A stretch of DNA of 64,000 nucleotides from NCBI RefSeq assembly GCF_001430825.1, contig NZ_CP010535.1:1902501-1966500 (forward strand). Direction: 5' to 3'. The stretch is from Sediminicola sp. YIK13. Its GTDB lineage: Bacteria > Bacteroidota > Bacteroidia > Flavobacteriales > Flavobacteriaceae. Of this stretch, positions 53,810 through 64,000 are shown piece after piece. Position numbers and translations under genes: made by a program. The notes below the pieces were generated by a model that saw only the letters and a list, made by a program, of their open reading frames with translations, ran no database searches and had not been told where the DNA came from. Position 1 is the stretch's first letter. The number at the start of each line of letters is the position of its first letter.

Positions 53810-54208
53810 TTAATAAACGTAACACAAAACCTCTCCACCAACTTTCTCCAACTTGGCTTGCTTACTGGTCATTACTCCGTGGGAAGTAGATACAATCGCA
53901 ATTCCAAGACCATTCAAGACCCTAGGAAGTTCTAAAGCATTGGCGTACTTACGCAAACCTGGCTTACTGACACGTTGTAATTTTTTAATAACAGGCTCTT
54001 TTGTAACCTTGTCATATTTTAAAGCTATCTTGATATTACCTTGTACGGCGTTATCTTCAAATTTATAGCTTAAGATGTAACCTTGATCAAACAAGATTTT
54101 GGTCATTTCTTTTTTCAAATTAGAAGCAGGGATTTCAACCACCCTGTGACCCGCCATATTGGCATTTCTAATTCTTGTCAAGTAATCCGAAATTGGATCT
54201 GTAAACAT
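53810..54208 (-). CDS. rpsH: 30S ribosomal protein S8
   Basis: A 132-residue S8 (DPISDYLTRIRNANMAGHRVVE at the start, STSHGVMTSKQAKLEKVGGEVLCYVY at the end). In E. coli S8 represses the spc operon. It lies 68 bases after rpsN, one of the larger gaps in the cluster. Confidence 0.98.
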   Translation of the reverse strand: MFTDPISDYLTRIRNANMAGHRVVEIPASNLKKEMTKILFDQGYILSYKFEDNAVQGNIKIALKYDKVTKEPVIKKLQRVSKPGLRKYANALELPRVLNGLGIAIVSTSHGVMTSKQAKLEKVGGEVLCYVY

Positions 54209-54276
54209 AATTATATATTTGCGGTAACGGTTTTTAACACTATTGTTAAACCTGAAACCAGTTTATACTCAATTTT

Positions 54277-54546
54277 TTACCAACTAGCCTTTTTAACTCC
54301 AGGAATCAAACCGTTGTTTGCCATTTCCCTGAACAATACCCTAGATACACCAAAAGTTCTCATGTAACCTCTTGGTCTACCAGTTAACTTACATCTGTTA
54401 TGCATACGAACAGGAGAAGCGTTTCTTGGTAATTTCTGTAATGCCTCATAGTCTCCAGCCTCTTTCAAAGCTTTTCTCTTTTCCGCATATTTTACTACAG
54501 TTTTTGCTCTCTTGACTTCGCGGGCCTTCATTGATTCTTTAGCCAT
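54277..54546 (-). CDS. rpsN: 30S ribosomal protein S14, zinc-free form
   Basis: An 89-residue S14. The C-minus, long form lacks the CxxC...CxxC zinc site and has the [20 protein letters not shown] segment near residue 55 and [10 protein letters not shown] at the end. It lies one base after rplE. Confidence 0.98.
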   Translation of the reverse strand: MAKESMKAREVKRAKTVVKYAEKRKALKEAGDYEALQKLPRNASPVRMHNRCKLTGRPRGYMRTFGVSRVLFREMANNGLIPGVKKASW

Positions 54547-54547
54547 A

Positions 54548-55099
54548 CTAATTCTTTTTAAAAGGTAGTCCTAATTCAGTTAATAATGATTTTGCTTCCT
54601 TATCGGTATCAGCCGTGGTCACAAAAGTAATATCCATACCATTGATTCTATTGATCTTGTCAATATTCATCTCTGGGAAGATAATTTGCTCAGTGATTCC
54701 CAAGTTGTAATTACCTCTACCGTCAAAACCAGTAGCTTTAATTCCCTGGAAATCTCTTTCACGAGGCAAAGCACTTGTGATCAACCTGTCCAAAAATTCG
54801 TACATTCTTTCACCACGCAAAGTTACTTTGGCGCCAATTGGCATCCCTTTACGCAATTTAAAAGCTGCGACATCCTTCTTAGAGATCGTTGAAATTGCTC
54901 TTTGACCAGTGATTGCCGTAAGTTCATCTACAGCATGATCAATTAATTTTTTATCTGCCACAGCTGCTCCAACACCCCTGCTAAGAACTATCTTTTCCAG
55001 CTTGGGAACTTGCATTACATTTTTGTAACCAAATTCTTCCTGAAGCGCTTTTATAACGCGCTCTTTATACTCTTGTTTTAATCTTGGAATGTAAGCCAT
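54548..55099 (-). CDS. rplE: 50S ribosomal protein L5
   Basis: A 183-residue L5 ([21 protein letters not shown]-like start region, [21 protein letters not shown] in the middle, [15 protein letters not shown] near the end). It binds 5S rRNA. It lies 2 bases after rplX and 1 base before rpsN. Confidence 0.98.
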   Translation of the reverse strand: MAYIPRLKQEYKERVIKALQEEFGYKNVMQVPKLEKIVLSRGVGAAVADKKLIDHAVDELTAITGQRAISTISKKDVAAFKLRKGMPIGAKVTLRGERMYEFLDRLITSALPRERDFQGIKATGFDGRGNYNLGITEQIIFPEMNIDKINRINGMDITFVTTADTDKEAKSLLTELGLPFKKN

Positions 55100-55101
55100 A
55101 A

Positions 55102-55416
55102 CTAAATTACTTCATTAGATTTCTTGGAAAACCTTACTTTCTTGCCATCCCTTTCTTCAAAACCTATTCTTGTTGCATCGCCTGATTTAGGATCGATCAA
55201 AGATAGGTTAGAAATATGAACGGGAGCCTCTTTCTTTACTATTCCTCCCTGAGGATTCTTAGCGCTCGGTTTCTCATGTTTAGATACCATATTGGCACCT
55301 TCTACAATCGCTTTGTTTTTTTCACGGTCAACACTAACAACCTTACCCTCGGTACCTTTATGGTCCCCGGCAATGATTCTTACAGTGTCTCCTGCTTTTA
55401 TTTTAAGTTTCATCAT
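55102..55416 (-). CDS. rplX: 50S ribosomal protein L24
   Basis: A 104-residue KOW-domain protein ([20 protein letters not shown], then [21 protein letters not shown]). Two ATG codons stand at the start; 55413 gives the usual MKLKIKAGD, 55416 one extra Met. Confidence 0.97.
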   Translation of the reverse strand: MMKLKIKAGDTVRIIAGDHKGTEGKVVSVDREKNKAIVEGANMVSKHEKPSAKNPQGGIVKKEAPVHISNLSLIDPKSGDATRIGFEERDGKKVRFSKKSNEVI

Positions 55417-55429
55417 CTTACTGAATATA

Positions 55430-55798
55430 TTAAAGCACCTCTGGAGCTAATGATACAATCTTCATGAATTGTTTGTCACGAAGTTCTCTTGCCACAGGAC
55501 CAAATACACGTGTACCTCTCATTTCTCCCGTAGGATTCAATAAAACACAGGCATTGTCATCAAAACGAATGTATGAACCATCCTGTCTTCTAACTTCTTT
55601 TGTAGTCCTTACAACAACAGCAGTAGAAACTGCACCTTTCTTGATAGTACCATTTGGTGCGGCTTCCTTAACCGTAACCACTATTTTATCACCTACTGAA
55701 GCATATCTTCTTTTAGTACCTCCCAAAACACGTATGGTCAATACTTCTTTTGCTCCTGTATTATCGGCTACCTTTAGTCTAGATTCTTGCTGTAACAT
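55430..55798 (-). CDS. rplN: 50S ribosomal protein L14
   Basis: A 122-residue L14 ([20 protein letters not shown], then [20 protein letters not shown] and [20 protein letters not shown]). It lies 2 bases after rpsQ. Confidence 0.98.
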   Translation of the reverse strand: MLQQESRLKVADNTGAKEVLTIRVLGGTKRRYASVGDKIVVTVKEAAPNGTIKKGAVSTAVVVRTTKEVRRQDGSYIRFDDNACVLLNPTGEMRGTRVFGPVARELRDKQFMKIVSLAPEVL

Positions 55799-55800
55799 AA

Positions 55801-56058
55801 TTATTTAGCTCTTTCAATGATTTCAACTAATCTCCAACACTTGTTCTTACTCAATGGGCGAGTTTCCATGATCTTCACAGTATCTCCAACATTGCAGTCG
55901 TTCGTCTCGTCGTGCGCAACATATTTCTTAGTTTTCAACACGTACTTTCCGTACATAGGGTGCTTTACACGTTTAACTTCTGAAACCACAATTGATTTCT
56001 CCATTTTATCGCTTGTTACAACGCCTATTCTTTCTTTTCTTAAATTTCTATTTTCCAT
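55801..56058 (-). CDS. rpsQ: 30S ribosomal protein S17
   Basis: An 85-residue OB-fold S17 ([20 protein letters not shown], then [20 protein letters not shown]-like end). It lies 13 bases after rpmC. Confidence 0.97.
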   Translation of the reverse strand: MENRNLRKERIGVVTSDKMEKSIVVSEVKRVKHPMYGKYVLKTKKYVAHDETNDCNVGDTVKIMETRPLSKNKCWRLVEIIERAK

Positions 56059-56071
56059 AAAGCAGAACCAA

Positions 56072-56263
56072 TTATTGTAATTCCCTTTTTGTTAATTCTG
56101 TCGCAATTCTTGCCACTGTTCTTCTCACTTTTCTTATCTGAAGAGGATTCTCCAATGGAGTAACAAAATGGGCCATTTTTAAATCCGCATGTTGTTTTTT
56201 GTACTCAGCTAGTTTTTCTTTCAACCCTTCTACTGATAATTCCTTTATTTCCGATTGTTTCAT
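56072..56263 (-). CDS. rpmC: 50S ribosomal protein L29
   Basis: A 63-residue two-helix protein ([20 protein letters not shown], then [20 protein letters not shown]). It sits at the exit of the peptide tunnel. It lies 18 bases after rplP. Confidence 0.97.
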   Translation of the reverse strand: MKQSEIKELSVEGLKEKLAEYKKQHADLKMAHFVTPLENPLQIRKVRRTVARIATELTKRELQ

Positions 56264-56281
56264 AATTTCTTGAAATTAAAA

Positions 56282-56701
56282 TTAAGCTGAATAATCTCTA
56301 GCAACAACAAACTTAGTCTTAACAGGTAACTTTTGAGCCGCCAATCGCATTGCCTCTTTAGCAATGTCCATAGTCACTCCACCTACCTCAAACATAATTC
56401 TTCCTGGTTTCACAACGGCAACCCAGTACTCAACGGCACCTTTACCTTTACCCATACGTACCTCTAAAGGCTTCTTCGTGATAGGCTTGTCCGGGAATAT
56501 TTTAATCCATAATTGACCTTCTCTTTTCATGTACCTTGTAGCCGCGATACGCGCTGCTTCAATTTGACGTGAAGTAACAAAATCAGAATCCAAGGATTTT
56601 ATACCAAACATACCGTTAGAAAGTTGGTGACCTCTTCCCGAGTTCCCTTTCATGCGACCCTTCTGCGCTTTACGATATTTGGTTCTTTTTGGCTGTAACA
56701 T
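56282..56701 (-). CDS. rplP: 50S ribosomal protein L16
   Basis: A 139-residue L16 ([20 protein letters not shown], then [22 protein letters not shown]). It contacts the A-site tRNA region. It lies 20 bases after rpsC. Confidence 0.98.
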   Translation of the reverse strand: MLQPKRTKYRKAQKGRMKGNSGRGHQLSNGMFGIKSLDSDFVTSRQIEAARIAATRYMKREGQLWIKIFPDKPITKKPLEVRMGKGKGAVEYWVAVVKPGRIMFEVGGVTMDIAKEAMRLAAQKLPVKTKFVVARDYSA

Positions 56702-56721
56702 TTCTTTCTTTCTTTAAAAAA

Positions 56722-57444
56722 TTACTTTCTACGACGTGGTTTCTTTCCTCCTTCTGGTTTTCCACCTTTGCCCGAGGTCTGTCCTTTAGACATTCCTACC
56801 AAAGGAGAAAGCTCTCTCTTACCATAAACCTCACCCTTCATGATCCACACTTTAATACCCAATCTTCCGTAGGTAGTATGTGCTTCATGTAATGCATAGT
56901 CTATATCAGCTCTAAAAGTAGACAATGGAATTCTACCGTCTTTGTATGATTCCGAACGCGCCATTTCAGCTCCGTTCAAACGACCTGATATCTGTATTTT
57001 GATACCCTCGGCGTTCATCCTCATTGCAGCTGCGATAGCCATTTTTATTGCTCTTCTAAAAGAAATTCTACTCTCGATCTGACGTGCAACACTTGCAGCA
57101 ACCAAATTGGCATCCAATTCTGGTCTCTTGATCTCAAAGATGTTAATCTGAACCTCTTTGTCCGTAATTTTCTTAAGCTCTTCTTTCAACTTATCTACTT
57201 CCTGACCACCTTTCCCGATAATGATACCTGGTCTTGCAGTTGTAATGGTTATAGTTACAAGCTTAAGAGTACGCTCAATAATAACTCTAGAAACACTAGC
57301 TTTCGCCAAACGTGCATGAACATATTTTCTTATCTTATCGTCTTCGGCCAACTTATCTCCGTAGTCGTTTCCACCGTACCAGTTAGATTCCCATCCTCTG
57401 ATAATACCTAGACGATTCCCGATTGGATTTGTTTTCTGTCCCAT
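56722..57444 (-). CDS. rpsC: 30S ribosomal protein S3
   Basis: A 240-residue S3 with a KH domain ([21 protein letters not shown] near residue 72) and a C-terminal domain ([20 protein letters not shown]). The lysine-rich tail is [12 protein letters not shown]. It lines the mRNA entry. It lies 10 bases after rplV. Confidence 0.98.
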   Translation of the reverse strand: MGQKTNPIGNRLGIIRGWESNWYGGNDYGDKLAEDDKIRKYVHARLAKASVSRVIIERTLKLVTITITTARPGIIIGKGGQEVDKLKEELKKITDKEVQINIFEIKRPELDANLVAASVARQIESRISFRRAIKMAIAAAMRMNAEGIKIQISGRLNGAEMARSESYKDGRIPLSTFRADIDYALHEAHTTYGRLGIKVWIMKGEVYGKRELSPLVGMSKGQTSGKGGKPEGGKKPRRRK

Positions 57445-57454
57445 ACTAAATGCT

Positions 57455-57862
57455 CTAGCTTTGTGTGTTATTGTTAGACTCCAATACCATTGTTACGTGG
57501 TTGGAACGTTTTCTAATTCGATGCGCTCTTCCTTGTGGTGCAGGTCTAAGTCTTTTCAACATACTTCCACCATCAACTCGTACCTCTTTTACAATAAGGT
57601 CAGCATCTTCTATACTCGCTTCTTCGTTTTTGGCTTGCCAGTTTGCAATAGCAGACAGCAATAATGTCTCCAATCTCTTAGAAGCTTCCTTCTGGTTGAA
57701 CTTTAATATAGCTAGAGCCTTTTCAACTTGAACTCCCCTTACCAAATCAGCTACTAAACGCATCTTTCTTGGTGATGTAGGGCAATTGTTCAGTTTCGCA
57801 AATGCAACTTGCTTTTTCTCTGCCTTTATTCTTTCGGCCATTTGTCTTTTTCGAACTCCCAT
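57455..57862 (-). CDS. rplV: 50S ribosomal protein L22
   Basis: A 135-residue L22 with about 20 extra N-terminal residues ([18 protein letters not shown]) before the core ([18 protein letters not shown]). The hairpin that lines the peptide tunnel ends in [16 protein letters not shown] second ATG at residue 8 would be the shorter form. It lies 3 bases after rpsS. Confidence 0.97.
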   Translation of the reverse strand: MGVRKRQMAERIKAEKKQVAFAKLNNCPTSPRKMRLVADLVRGVQVEKALAILKFNQKEASKRLETLLLSAIANWQAKNEEASIEDADLIVKEVRVDGGSMLKRLRPAPQGRAHRIRKRSNHVTMVLESNNNTQS

Positions 57863-57865
57863 AGC

Positions 57866-58144
57866 TTACTTTTTACCTTTATTCTTAGTACCACCATGAC
57901 CTCTAAAAGATCTTGTAGGTGAAAATTCTCCCAATTTGTGACCAACCATGTTTTCAGTTACAAATACAGGAACAAATTGTTTCCCATTGTGTACTGCTAC
58001 TGTTTGACCAACGAAATCTGGTGTTATCATTGAAGCCCTAGACCAAGTCTTAATAACTGATTTCTTTCCAGATACCACATTATCTTGGATCTTCTTGTCT
58101 AGACTATAGTGAACGTAAGGTCCTTTCTTTAGTGAACGTGCCAT
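57866..58144 (-). CDS. rpsS: 30S ribosomal protein S19
   Basis: A 92-residue S19 ([20 protein letters not shown], then [20 protein letters not shown] and [16 protein letters not shown]). It lies 12 bases after rplB. Confidence 0.98.
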   Translation of the reverse strand: MARSLKKGPYVHYSLDKKIQDNVVSGKKSVIKTWSRASMITPDFVGQTVAVHNGKQFVPVFVTENMVGHKLGEFSPTRSFRGHGGTKNKGKK

Positions 58145-58156
58145 TTCTTTCTCTTT

Positions 58157-58981
58157 TTATTTCTTTCTACGTTCTATTATATACTTGTTGGTACTCTTGG
58201 TTTTAGAACGAGTTCTAAATCCTTTTGCAGGAATACCATTTCTAGATCTTGGATGACCACCCGAAGCTCTACCTTCACCACCACCCATTGGGTGATCGAC
58301 TGGGTTCATCGCTACCGGTCTAGTTCTTGGTCTTCTACCCAACCATCTGCTTCTACCTGCCTTACCTGACACCAACAATTGGTGATCAGAGTTAGACACG
58401 GCACCTACAGTAGCCAAACAATCCGCAAGAACCAATCTTGATTCCCCTGATGGTAACTTAACAGTAACAAACTTACCGTCTTTTGCCATCAATTGGGCGA
58501 ACGTACCAGCACTTCTAGCCATAACAGCTCCTTGACCTGGACGTAACTCTATACAAGAAATAATAGTACCTAAAGGAATAGCTTTCAAAGGAAGCGTGTT
58601 TCCAATTTCTGGAGCTACTTCGCTACCTGTGGCAACTTCTTGACCTACTTGCAACCCATTCTGGGCAACAACATACCTTTTTTCACCGTCTGCATAATTC
58701 AACAAAGCGATAAAGGCTGTTCTGTTAGGATCGTATTGTATTGAATCAACAGTAGCAACAACTCCTTGTTTCTCTCTTTTGAAATCAATAACACGATACC
58801 TTCTCTTATGACCTCCACCTTTCTGGCGTATGGTCATTTTTCCTTGACTGTTTCTACCTCCGGACTTTTTTAACGGAGCGAGCAAGCTCTTCTCCGGCTT
58901 ATCAGTAGTAATGGCGTCAAACCCATTTACTACTCTAAATCGCTGTCCTGGAGTGATTGGTTTTAATTTTCTAACTGACAT
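58157..58981 (-). CDS. rplB: 50S ribosomal protein L2
   Basis: A 274-residue L2 with an N-terminal OB-fold, a KOW-like second domain, and the conserved [13 protein letters not shown] with the histidine long linked to peptidyl transfer. The C-terminus is basic ([13 protein letters not shown]). It lies 9 bases after rplW. Confidence 0.98.
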   Translation of the reverse strand: MSVRKLKPITPGQRFRVVNGFDAITTDKPEKSLLAPLKKSGGRNSQGKMTIRQKGGGHKRRYRVIDFKREKQGVVATVDSIQYDPNRTAFIALLNYADGEKRYVVAQNGLQVGQEVATGSEVAPEIGNTLPLKAIPLGTIISCIELRPGQGAVMARSAGTFAQLMAKDGKFVTVKLPSGESRLVLADCLATVGAVSNSDHQLLVSGKAGRSRWLGRRPRTRPVAMNPVDHPMGGGEGRASGGHPRSRNGIPAKGFRTRSKTKSTNKYIIERRKK

Positions 58982-58990
58982 TTTTTGTCT

Positions 58991-59281
58991 TTATAGATTA
59001 TTGTAAAAATCAATTGCCTCTCCATCCGCTACATCAACAATTGCTTTTTTATAAGCATTTGTCTTACCGTGCTGTACGCCGGTTTTAGTGTAACGTGATT
59101 TACGTTTTGGACCGTAGTTCATTGTACGAACTTTTTCCACAGAAACCCCATAAGTAGTTTCAACAGCTTCTTTGATCTGAAGCTTATTGGCACTAGGGTC
59201 AACAATGAAACCATAACGATTGTATAACTCGCTGTCTGCGGTCATTTTTTCCGTAATTATTGGCTTTATCAACACACTCAT
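58991..59281 (-). CDS. rplW: 50S ribosomal protein L23
   Basis: A 96-residue L23 (LIKPIITEKMTADSELYNRYG, then VDPSANKLQIKEAVETTYGV). It lies at the tunnel exit, where SRP and trigger factor dock. It lies 7 bases after rplD. Confidence 0.97.
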   Translation of the reverse strand: MSVLIKPIITEKMTADSELYNRYGFIVDPSANKLQIKEAVETTYGVSVEKVRTMNYGPKRKSRYTKTGVQHGKTNAYKKAIVDVADGEAIDFYNNL

Positions 59282-59288
59282 GGCTCTC

Positions 59289-59918
59289 TTATTTAGTTAA
59301 GTTCGATTCAATTCCTTCCAAAGCACCTTCCATCAAGACAATGCTACCAGCATTTAAAATTTTGTAAGTGCTTAATTCTGAGTTGATTACGACCTCGGAA
59401 CGCTTTAAATTGCGTGACGACAAATATACGTTATTATTTGAATCGCCCAACACAAATAAAGATTTTTTATTTTCCAATCCCAATGACTTCAAGACTTCCT
59501 TGAATTCTTTAGTTTTTGGAGCCTCAAAATTAAAATCTTCAACCACAAAAATTGCCTGCTCTTTTGACTTGATGCTCAAAGCCGATTTACGTGCAAGACG
59601 CTTTAGGTTTTTGTTTAATTTCTGGGTGTAATCTTTAGGTCTAGGTCCAAAAATACGTCCACCTCCCTTAAAAATAGGAGACTTAATACTTCCCGCACGA
59701 GCGGTACCTGTACCTTTTTGTTTCTTTATTTTTCTAGTACTACCAGCTATCTCAGCTCTTTCCTTTGATTTGTGGGTACCTTGTCTCTGATGCGCTAAAT
59801 ACTGCTTTACATCTAAGTATACAGCATGGTTATTAGGCTCTATTCCGAAAACATCGTCGGAAAGTTCTACTTTCCTACCTGTTTCTTTTCCTTTGATATC
59901 TAAAACTGCTACTTTCAT
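59289..59918 (-). CDS. rplD: 50S ribosomal protein L4
   Basis: A 209-residue L4 with the tunnel-lining loop [21 protein letters not shown] near residue 70. In E. coli L4 represses the S10 operon by binding its leader. Its start overlaps the rplC stop by one base (TAATG), so the two are coupled. Confidence 0.98.
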   Translation of the reverse strand: MKVAVLDIKGKETGRKVELSDDVFGIEPNNHAVYLDVKQYLAHQRQGTHKSKERAEIAGSTRKIKKQKGTGTARAGSIKSPIFKGGGRIFGPRPKDYTQKLNKNLKRLARKSALSIKSKEQAIFVVEDFNFEAPKTKEFKEVLKSLGLENKKSLFVLGDSNNNVYLSSRNLKRSEVVINSELSTYKILNAGSIVLMEGALEGIESNLTK

Positions 59919-60535
59919 TACTTCTGAATAGTTACGTAAGCGTTCTTATGACCAGGAACTGCACCTTTAATTACAATAAGGTTTTTCTCTGGAACTATTT
60001 TAACAACTCTAAGGTTTTCAACTGTCACCCTATCATTCCCCATTCTACCTGCCATTTTCATTCCTTTGAATACTCTCGCTGGATATGAAGCGGCACCAAT
60101 AGAACCTGGAGCTCTAAGTCTGTTGTGCTGACCGTGAGTTGCCTGACCGACACCTGCAAAGCCGTGTCTTTTAACAACACCCTGAAATCCTTTTCCTTTA
60201 GATGTACCAATTACATCTACAAATTCTCCTTCTACAAATAGATCCACACCTAAAGTGTCACCTAATTTGTAATCTCCTTCAAAATCTCGGAACTCAACGA
60301 CTTTCTTCTTAGGAGTAGAACCTGCTTTTTTGAAATGACCCATTTCGGCCTTATTCGCACGTTTTTCCGCCTTGTCATCGAAACCAAGCTGAAGGGAACT
60401 GTACCCGTCAACCTCTAAGGTTCTGACTTGGGTAACTACGCATGGTCCAGCTTCGATTACTGTACATGGAATGTTCTTTCCATTTTCATCGAAAATGCTG
60501 GTCATGCCGATTTTTCTACCTATTAACCCAGACAT
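59918..60535 (-). CDS. rplC: 50S ribosomal protein L3
   Basis: A 205-residue L3 ([20 protein letters not shown] at the start, [20 protein letters not shown] in the middle). It is the first gene after the rpsJ-rplC gap, which holds a structured leader and a hairpin with a U run, so its expression may be controlled separately from rpsJ. Confidence 0.98.
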   Translation of the reverse strand: MSGLIGRKIGMTSIFDENGKNIPCTVIEAGPCVVTQVRTLEVDGYSSLQLGFDDKAEKRANKAEMGHFKKAGSTPKKKVVEFRDFEGDYKLGDTLGVDLFVEGEFVDVIGTSKGKGFQGVVKRHGFAGVGQATHGQHNRLRAPGSIGAASYPARVFKGMKMAGRMGNDRVTVENLRVVKIVPEKNLIVIKGAVPGHKNAYVTIQK

Positions 60536-60697
60536 ATTTACTAATTATTAATTATTAACTTATTTGTGTTTTGCCAACTATGTAGCAAAAAAACAGGGTC
60601 AAAAATAATTCAACCCTGAATTTATTTTTTTCCATTTTTCCTTTGCACAACGCGCCGGACATGTAACCCGCTCCAACCAGGAGAGGACTTAGATAAA
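60536..60697 (-). promoter_or_regulatory. Candidate leader with an attenuator-like hairpin between rpsJ and rplC
   Basis: Read on the minus strand, the first 60 bases after the rpsJ stop are GC-rich and can fold into short stems (CTCC-TGGTT-GGAG, CGGG-N7-TCCG, GCGC-GTT-GTGC). Next, CAGGGT and ACCCTG (60594-60618) form a hairpin followed by seven U (60593-60587), which is terminator-like, then a second weak stem and AT-rich DNA up to the rplC start. A terminator in the middle of a ribosomal-protein cluster with a folded stretch before it fits regulation by attenuation. No known RNA family was recognised. Confidence 0.5.
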
Positions 60698-61003
60698 CTA
60701 TACTTTTATCTCCACTTCAACACCACTGGGAAGCTCTAGCTTCATTAAGGCGTCGATAGTTTTAGAAGAAGAACTATAGATGTCCAAAAGTCTTTTGTAA
60801 GAACTTAATTGGAACTGCTCTCTAGACTTCTTATTTACGTGCGGAGAACGCAATACTGTAAATATCTTTTTATGTGTTGGCAAAGGAATTGGCCCTGTAA
60901 TAACAGCTCCTGTGGTCTTTACCGTCTTAACGATTTTCTCAGCAGACTTGTCTACCAAGTTGTAGTCGTAAGATTTCAATTTTATCCTGATTTTCTGACT
61001 CAT
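60698..61003 (-). CDS. rpsJ: 30S ribosomal protein S10
   Basis: A 101-residue S10 ([20 protein letters not shown], then [22 protein letters not shown] with the loop motif and [11 protein letters not shown] at the end). Here it is transcribed with fusA, and the terminator-like hairpin follows. It lies 11 bases after fusA. Confidence 0.98.
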   Translation of the reverse strand: MSQKIRIKLKSYDYNLVDKSAEKIVKTVKTTGAVITGPIPLPTHKKIFTVLRSPHVNKKSREQFQLSSYKRLLDIYSSSSKTIDALMKLELPSGVEVEIKV

Positions 61004-61014
61004 TTTACTATTAT

Positions 61015-63141
61015 TTAAGCGGTTACCCCTTTAGCTTTTTTAATTACCTCTTCTGCAATATTCGATGGTGTTTCTGCGTAATGCGAGAATTCCATTGTTG
61101 ATGTAGCCCTACCTGAGGACAATGTCCTAAGTGAAGTTACATAACCGAACATTTCCGAAAGTGGAACCGTACCTTTAACAACCTTTGCTCCAGCCCTATC
61201 ATCCATATTGGTAATAGTTCCTCTTCTTCGGTTAAGGTCACCTACAATATCACCCATGTTTTCTTCTGGGGTCAATACTTCCAATTTCATGATTGGCTCC
61301 ATAAGTACAGCACGTGCAGCTTTCGCAGCAGCCTTGTAACCTAATTTTGCAGCCAATTCAAAAGATAGTGAATCCGAATCCACAGGGTGGAAAGATCCAT
61401 CTTTCAATGTAACTTTCATGGCATCCATTTCAAAACCAGCCAAAGGCCCATTTCTCATAGCATCCTTGAACCCTTTTTCAACAGCTGGTACATATTCTCT
61501 AGGAACGTTACCACCTTTAATTGCGTTGATGAATTCAAGACCTGTTTTACCTTCTTCGGCAGGCTCCATAGTAAATACGATATCCGCAAATTTACCACGA
61601 CCACCAGATTGCTTCTTGTACACCTCTCTATGATCTGCACTTGCAGTTATAGCTTCTTTGTACTCAACCTGAGGCTGACCTTGATCTACCTCTACTTTGA
61701 ATTCACGTCTTAAACGGTCTACAATAATATCTAAGTGAAGCTCACCCATCCCAGAAATAATGGTCTGACCTGATGCCTCATCAGTTTTCACTTGGAATGT
61801 TGGATCTTCTTCAGCCAATTTAGCCAAAGCCATACCCAATTTATCAACATCCGCCTTGGTTTTCGGTTCAACCGCAATACCAATAACCGGATCAGGAAAG
61901 TCCATACTCTCCAATACTATAGGATGTTTCTCATCAGACATGGTATCACCAGTCTTAATATCTTTAAATCCTACTGCTGCTCCAATATCTCCTGCTTCGA
62001 TAAAATCGATGGCATTTTGCTTGTTGGAGTGCATTTGATAGATACGGGAAATACGCTCTTTCTTACCTGATCTATTGTTTAAGATATAAGAACCAGCATC
62101 CAAACGACCTGAATACACTCTAAAGAAAGCCAAACGACCTACAAAAGGATCGGTAGCAATTTTAAAGGCCAAAGCAGCAAAAGGCTCCTTTACAGATGGC
62201 TTACGGGAAACCTCTTTCTCCGTATCTGGATTCATACCTACGACATCATCCTTATCCATTGGGGAAGGCAAATATCTACATACAGCATCCAATAAAAACT
62301 GAACACCTTTATTCTTAAAGGAAGAACCACAGATCATTGGAATGATACTCATGTCCATAACCGCAGCCCTTAAAGCAGCGTGAACTTCGTCTTCTGTAAT
62401 GGAATCCTCATCTTCAAAGAACTTTTCCATCAAGGTTTCGTCATATTCAGCTACAGCTTCAATCAAAGCCGCCCTGAATTCCCTAACCTCTTCTTTCATC
62501 TCTTCCGGAATGGCAACCACATCAAAAGTTGCTCCGAAATTCTCATCATGCCATACAATAGCTCTGTTTTTCACCAAATCCACGATACCCTTAAAGTCTG
62601 CCTCGTCTCCGATTGGCAAAACAATAGGTACCGCATTGGATCCCAACATCTCCTTAACCTGCTTATTAACATTTAAGAAGTTAGCTCCCTGACGGTCCAT
62701 TTTGTTAACGAAACCGATACGTGGCACTTTATAGTTATCCGCTAATCTCCAGTTCGTTTCAGACTGTGGCTCAACACCATCAACTGCACTGAACAAGAAA
62801 ACCAAGCCATCCAAGACACGTAAAGAACGGTTTACTTCAACCGTAAAATCAACGTGACCAGGAGTATCAATAATATTAAAGTGATAAGACTGAGCATCTT
62901 CAGTTGGCTGTGCATTCTCCATTGGGAATACCCACTCACATGTAGTTGCAGCAGAGGTAATTGTAATACCACGCTCCTGCTCTTGCTCCATCCAGTCCAT
63001 AGTGGCAGCACCATCATGAACCTCACCTATTTTATGACTCACACCAGTATAAAACAAAATACGTTCTGTCGTAGTTGTCTTACCCGCATCAATATGAGCA
63101 GCAATACCTATATTTCTTGTTAATTTTAAATCTCTAGCCAT
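61015..63141 (-). CDS. fusA: Translation elongation factor G
   Basis: A 708-residue GTPase, the translocase of the ribosome. G1 is [17 protein letters not shown] near residue 12, G2 [11 protein letters not shown]3 [10 protein letters not shown] near 92, and G4 VNKMDRQGA. Domains II to V follow in normal order and length. It lies between rpsG and rpsJ in the str operon. Confidence 0.99.
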   Translation of the reverse strand: MARDLKLTRNIGIAAHIDAGKTTTTERILFYTGVSHKIGEVHDGAATMDWMEQEQERGITITSAATTCEWVFPMENAQPTEDAQSYHFNIIDTPGHVDFTVEVNRSLRVLDGLVFLFSAVDGVEPQSETNWRLADNYKVPRIGFVNKMDRQGANFLNVNKQVKEMLGSNAVPIVLPIGDEADFKGIVDLVKNRAIVWHDENFGATFDVVAIPEEMKEEVREFRAALIEAVAEYDETLMEKFFEDEDSITEDEVHAALRAAVMDMSIIPMICGSSFKNKGVQFLLDAVCRYLPSPMDKDDVVGMNPDTEKEVSRKPSVKEPFAALAFKIATDPFVGRLAFFRVYSGRLDAGSYILNNRSGKKERISRIYQMHSNKQNAIDFIEAGDIGAAVGFKDIKTGDTMSDEKHPIVLESMDFPDPVIGIAVEPKTKADVDKLGMALAKLAEEDPTFQVKTDEASGQTIISGMGELHLDIIVDRLRREFKVEVDQGQPQVEYKEAITASADHREVYKKQSGGRGKFADIVFTMEPAEEGKTGLEFINAIKGGNVPREYVPAVEKGFKDAMRNGPLAGFEMDAMKVTLKDGSFHPVDSDSLSFELAAKLGYKAAAKAARAVLMEPIMKLEVLTPEENMGDIVGDLNRRRGTITNMDDRAGAKVVKGTVPLSEMFGYVTSLRTLSSGRATSTMEFSHYAETPSNIAEEVIKKAKGVTA

Positions 63142-63152
63142 TTCTCTATTAA

Positions 63153-63629
63153 TTAAAATCTAAAGTGGGAGAATGCTTTGTTTGCCTCTGCCATTTTATG
63201 GGTATCTGTTCTTTTCTTAACTGCAGCGCCCTCTTCCTTAGCAGCAGCTAAAATCTCGCCGGCTAATTTTTGGGACATTGCTTTTTCGTTACGCTTACGA
63301 GCATAACTGATCAACCATTTCATTGCAGTGGAAATTTTACGGTCCGGTCTAATTTGCATCGGAATCTGGAAAGTTGCCCCTCCTACCCTTCTACTTCTAA
63401 CCTCTACGTGCGGCATTACATTGGACAATGCATCTTTCCACAATTCTAATCCGGTCTTTTCTTCATCGGTCTTCTTTTCCTCTACGATGTCAATAGCATC
63501 ATAAAATACTTTGAAGGCGATAGACTTTTTACCATCCCACATCATCATGTTTACGAACCTAGTTACTAACTGGTCGTTAAACCTTGGATCCGGCAATAAC
63601 GGTCTCTTTTTGGCCTGTTTTTTTCTCAT
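63153..63629 (-). CDS. rpsG: 30S ribosomal protein S7
   Basis: A 158-residue S7 ([22 protein letters not shown] at the start, [20 protein letters not shown] in the middle, [19 protein letters not shown] near the end). A primary binder of the 16S rRNA head. It lies 11 bases before fusA and 23 bases after rpsL. Confidence 0.98.
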   Translation of the reverse strand: MRKKQAKKRPLLPDPRFNDQLVTRFVNMMMWDGKKSIAFKVFYDAIDIVEEKKTDEEKTGLELWKDALSNVMPHVEVRSRRVGGATFQIPMQIRPDRKISTAMKWLISYARKRNEKAMSQKLAGEILAAAKEEGAAVKKRTDTHKMAEANKAFSHFRF

Positions 63630-63652
63630 GTCTTCTCTTTAAAAAGATTTAA

Positions 63653-64000
63653 TTACTTCTTAGGTCGTTTAGCTCCGTACTTAGATCTACGTTGGGTTCT
63701 TCCAGCAACACCTGCTGTATCCAATGCACCTCTAACGATGTGGTATCTAACACCTGGCAAATCCTTTACTCTTCCGCCTCTTACTAATACTATCGAGTGC
63801 TCTTGAAGATTGTGTCCTTCTCCAGGGATGTAAGCGTTCACCTCTTTACCATTGGTCAACCTAACCCTTGCAACTTTACGCATTGCAGAGTTTGGTTTCT
63901 TTGGTGTTGTAGTGTAAACACGAGTACAAACCCCTCTTCTCTGTGGACACGAATCCAAAGCAGCCGATTTACTCTTCTTAGTAATTGTGGCCCTTCCTTT
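63653..64000 (-). CDS. rpsL: 30S ribosomal protein S12 (5' end outside the window)
   Basis: The frame reaches the end of the window without a start, encoding 115 residues from [17 protein letters not shown] onwards; the first nine or so residues are missing. The decoding-site lysines in TPKKPNSA and RVKDLPG are the normal type, so no streptomycin-resistance change is seen. It is the first gene of the str operon here. Confidence 0.98.
   Translation of the reverse strand, partial: KGRATITKKSKSAALDSCPQRRGVCTRVYTTTPKKPNSAMRKVARVRLTNGKEVNAYIPGEGHNLQEHSIVLVRGGRVKDLPGVRYHIVRGALDTAGVAGRTQRRSKYGAKRPKK

Overview
This window is a chromosomal segment from a marine-type member of the Bacteroidota, most likely a flavobacterium (family Flavobacteriaceae). 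Reasons: many lipoproteins with the short signal peptides usual in this phylum, an ECF sigma / FecR / TonB-receptor cascade, a proteorhodopsin with a divergent beta-carotene dioxygenase gene, a CtlX-type amidinohydrolase, a ribosomal-protein cluster without map and adk, and AT-rich, Shine-Dalgarno-poor gene starts. I see no tRNA, rRNA, CRISPR array, insertion sequence or prophage, and no gene-free stretch above 300 bases; the longest gap, 277 bases before the transporter at 6264, holds only a probable terminator and a short inverted repeat.

Region 1 (1-22.7 kb) is a mosaic of small units: a VanZ-like protein, a DUF885 metallopeptidase-like lipoprotein, a zinc-ribbon protein, an ankyrin protein, a beta-propeller, a DUF4287/DUF5655 protein, an FKBP lipoprotein, a cation-chloride-cotransporter-like permease, an ABC exporter pair divergent from a TesA-like esterase (the tesA-ybbA-ybbP arrangement also known in E. 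coli), an SRPBCC protein, a plant-like arginase/agmatinase next to an ATP-grasp-like protein, CorA, RidA, a HerA-like ATPase, a cupin, an alpha/beta hydrolase, a VOC protein, a GNAT acetyltransferase and an esterase-like lipoprotein.

Region 2 (22.8-33.4 kb) has folD and ffh, then a signalling island. An ECF sigma factor, a FecR anti-sigma factor and a TonB-dependent receptor with an N-terminal STN domain lie on the plus strand. Divergent from them is a 586-residue lipoprotein built of repeats. The same two-part motif, GTAGGG-N13-GGTTGTT, lies upstream of both the lipoprotein gene and fecR, in the direction of each gene. I read it as the promoter of this sigma factor and as the most interesting signal in the window. 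Next come blh and proteorhodopsin, divergent; the rhodopsin has the DTE proton-pump residues, a green-type Met at the tuning site and a glycine at the site that opens a carotenoid-antenna window in xanthorhodopsin.

Region 3 (33.4-46.8 kb) holds argS, a conserved unknown, an SDR protein, a BCCT transporter that lacks any ATG/GTG/TTG start at its true N-terminus, two guanidino-group hydrolases (CtlX and an arginine deiminase-family protein), citrate synthase, glycogen synthase, enolase and carA. Several are closed by clear hairpin terminators.

Region 4 (46.9-64 kb, all minus strand) is the fused str-S10-spc-alpha cluster from rpsL (cut by the window end) to rplQ: rpsL, rpsG, fusA, rpsJ, then rplC through secY, infA, rpmJ, rpsM, rpsK, rpsD, rpoA and rplQ. 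It is compact except between rpsJ and rplC, where a GC-rich structured stretch is followed by a hairpin with a U run, which looks like a leader with an attenuator, and between rpsK and rpsD, where a smaller leader may lie.
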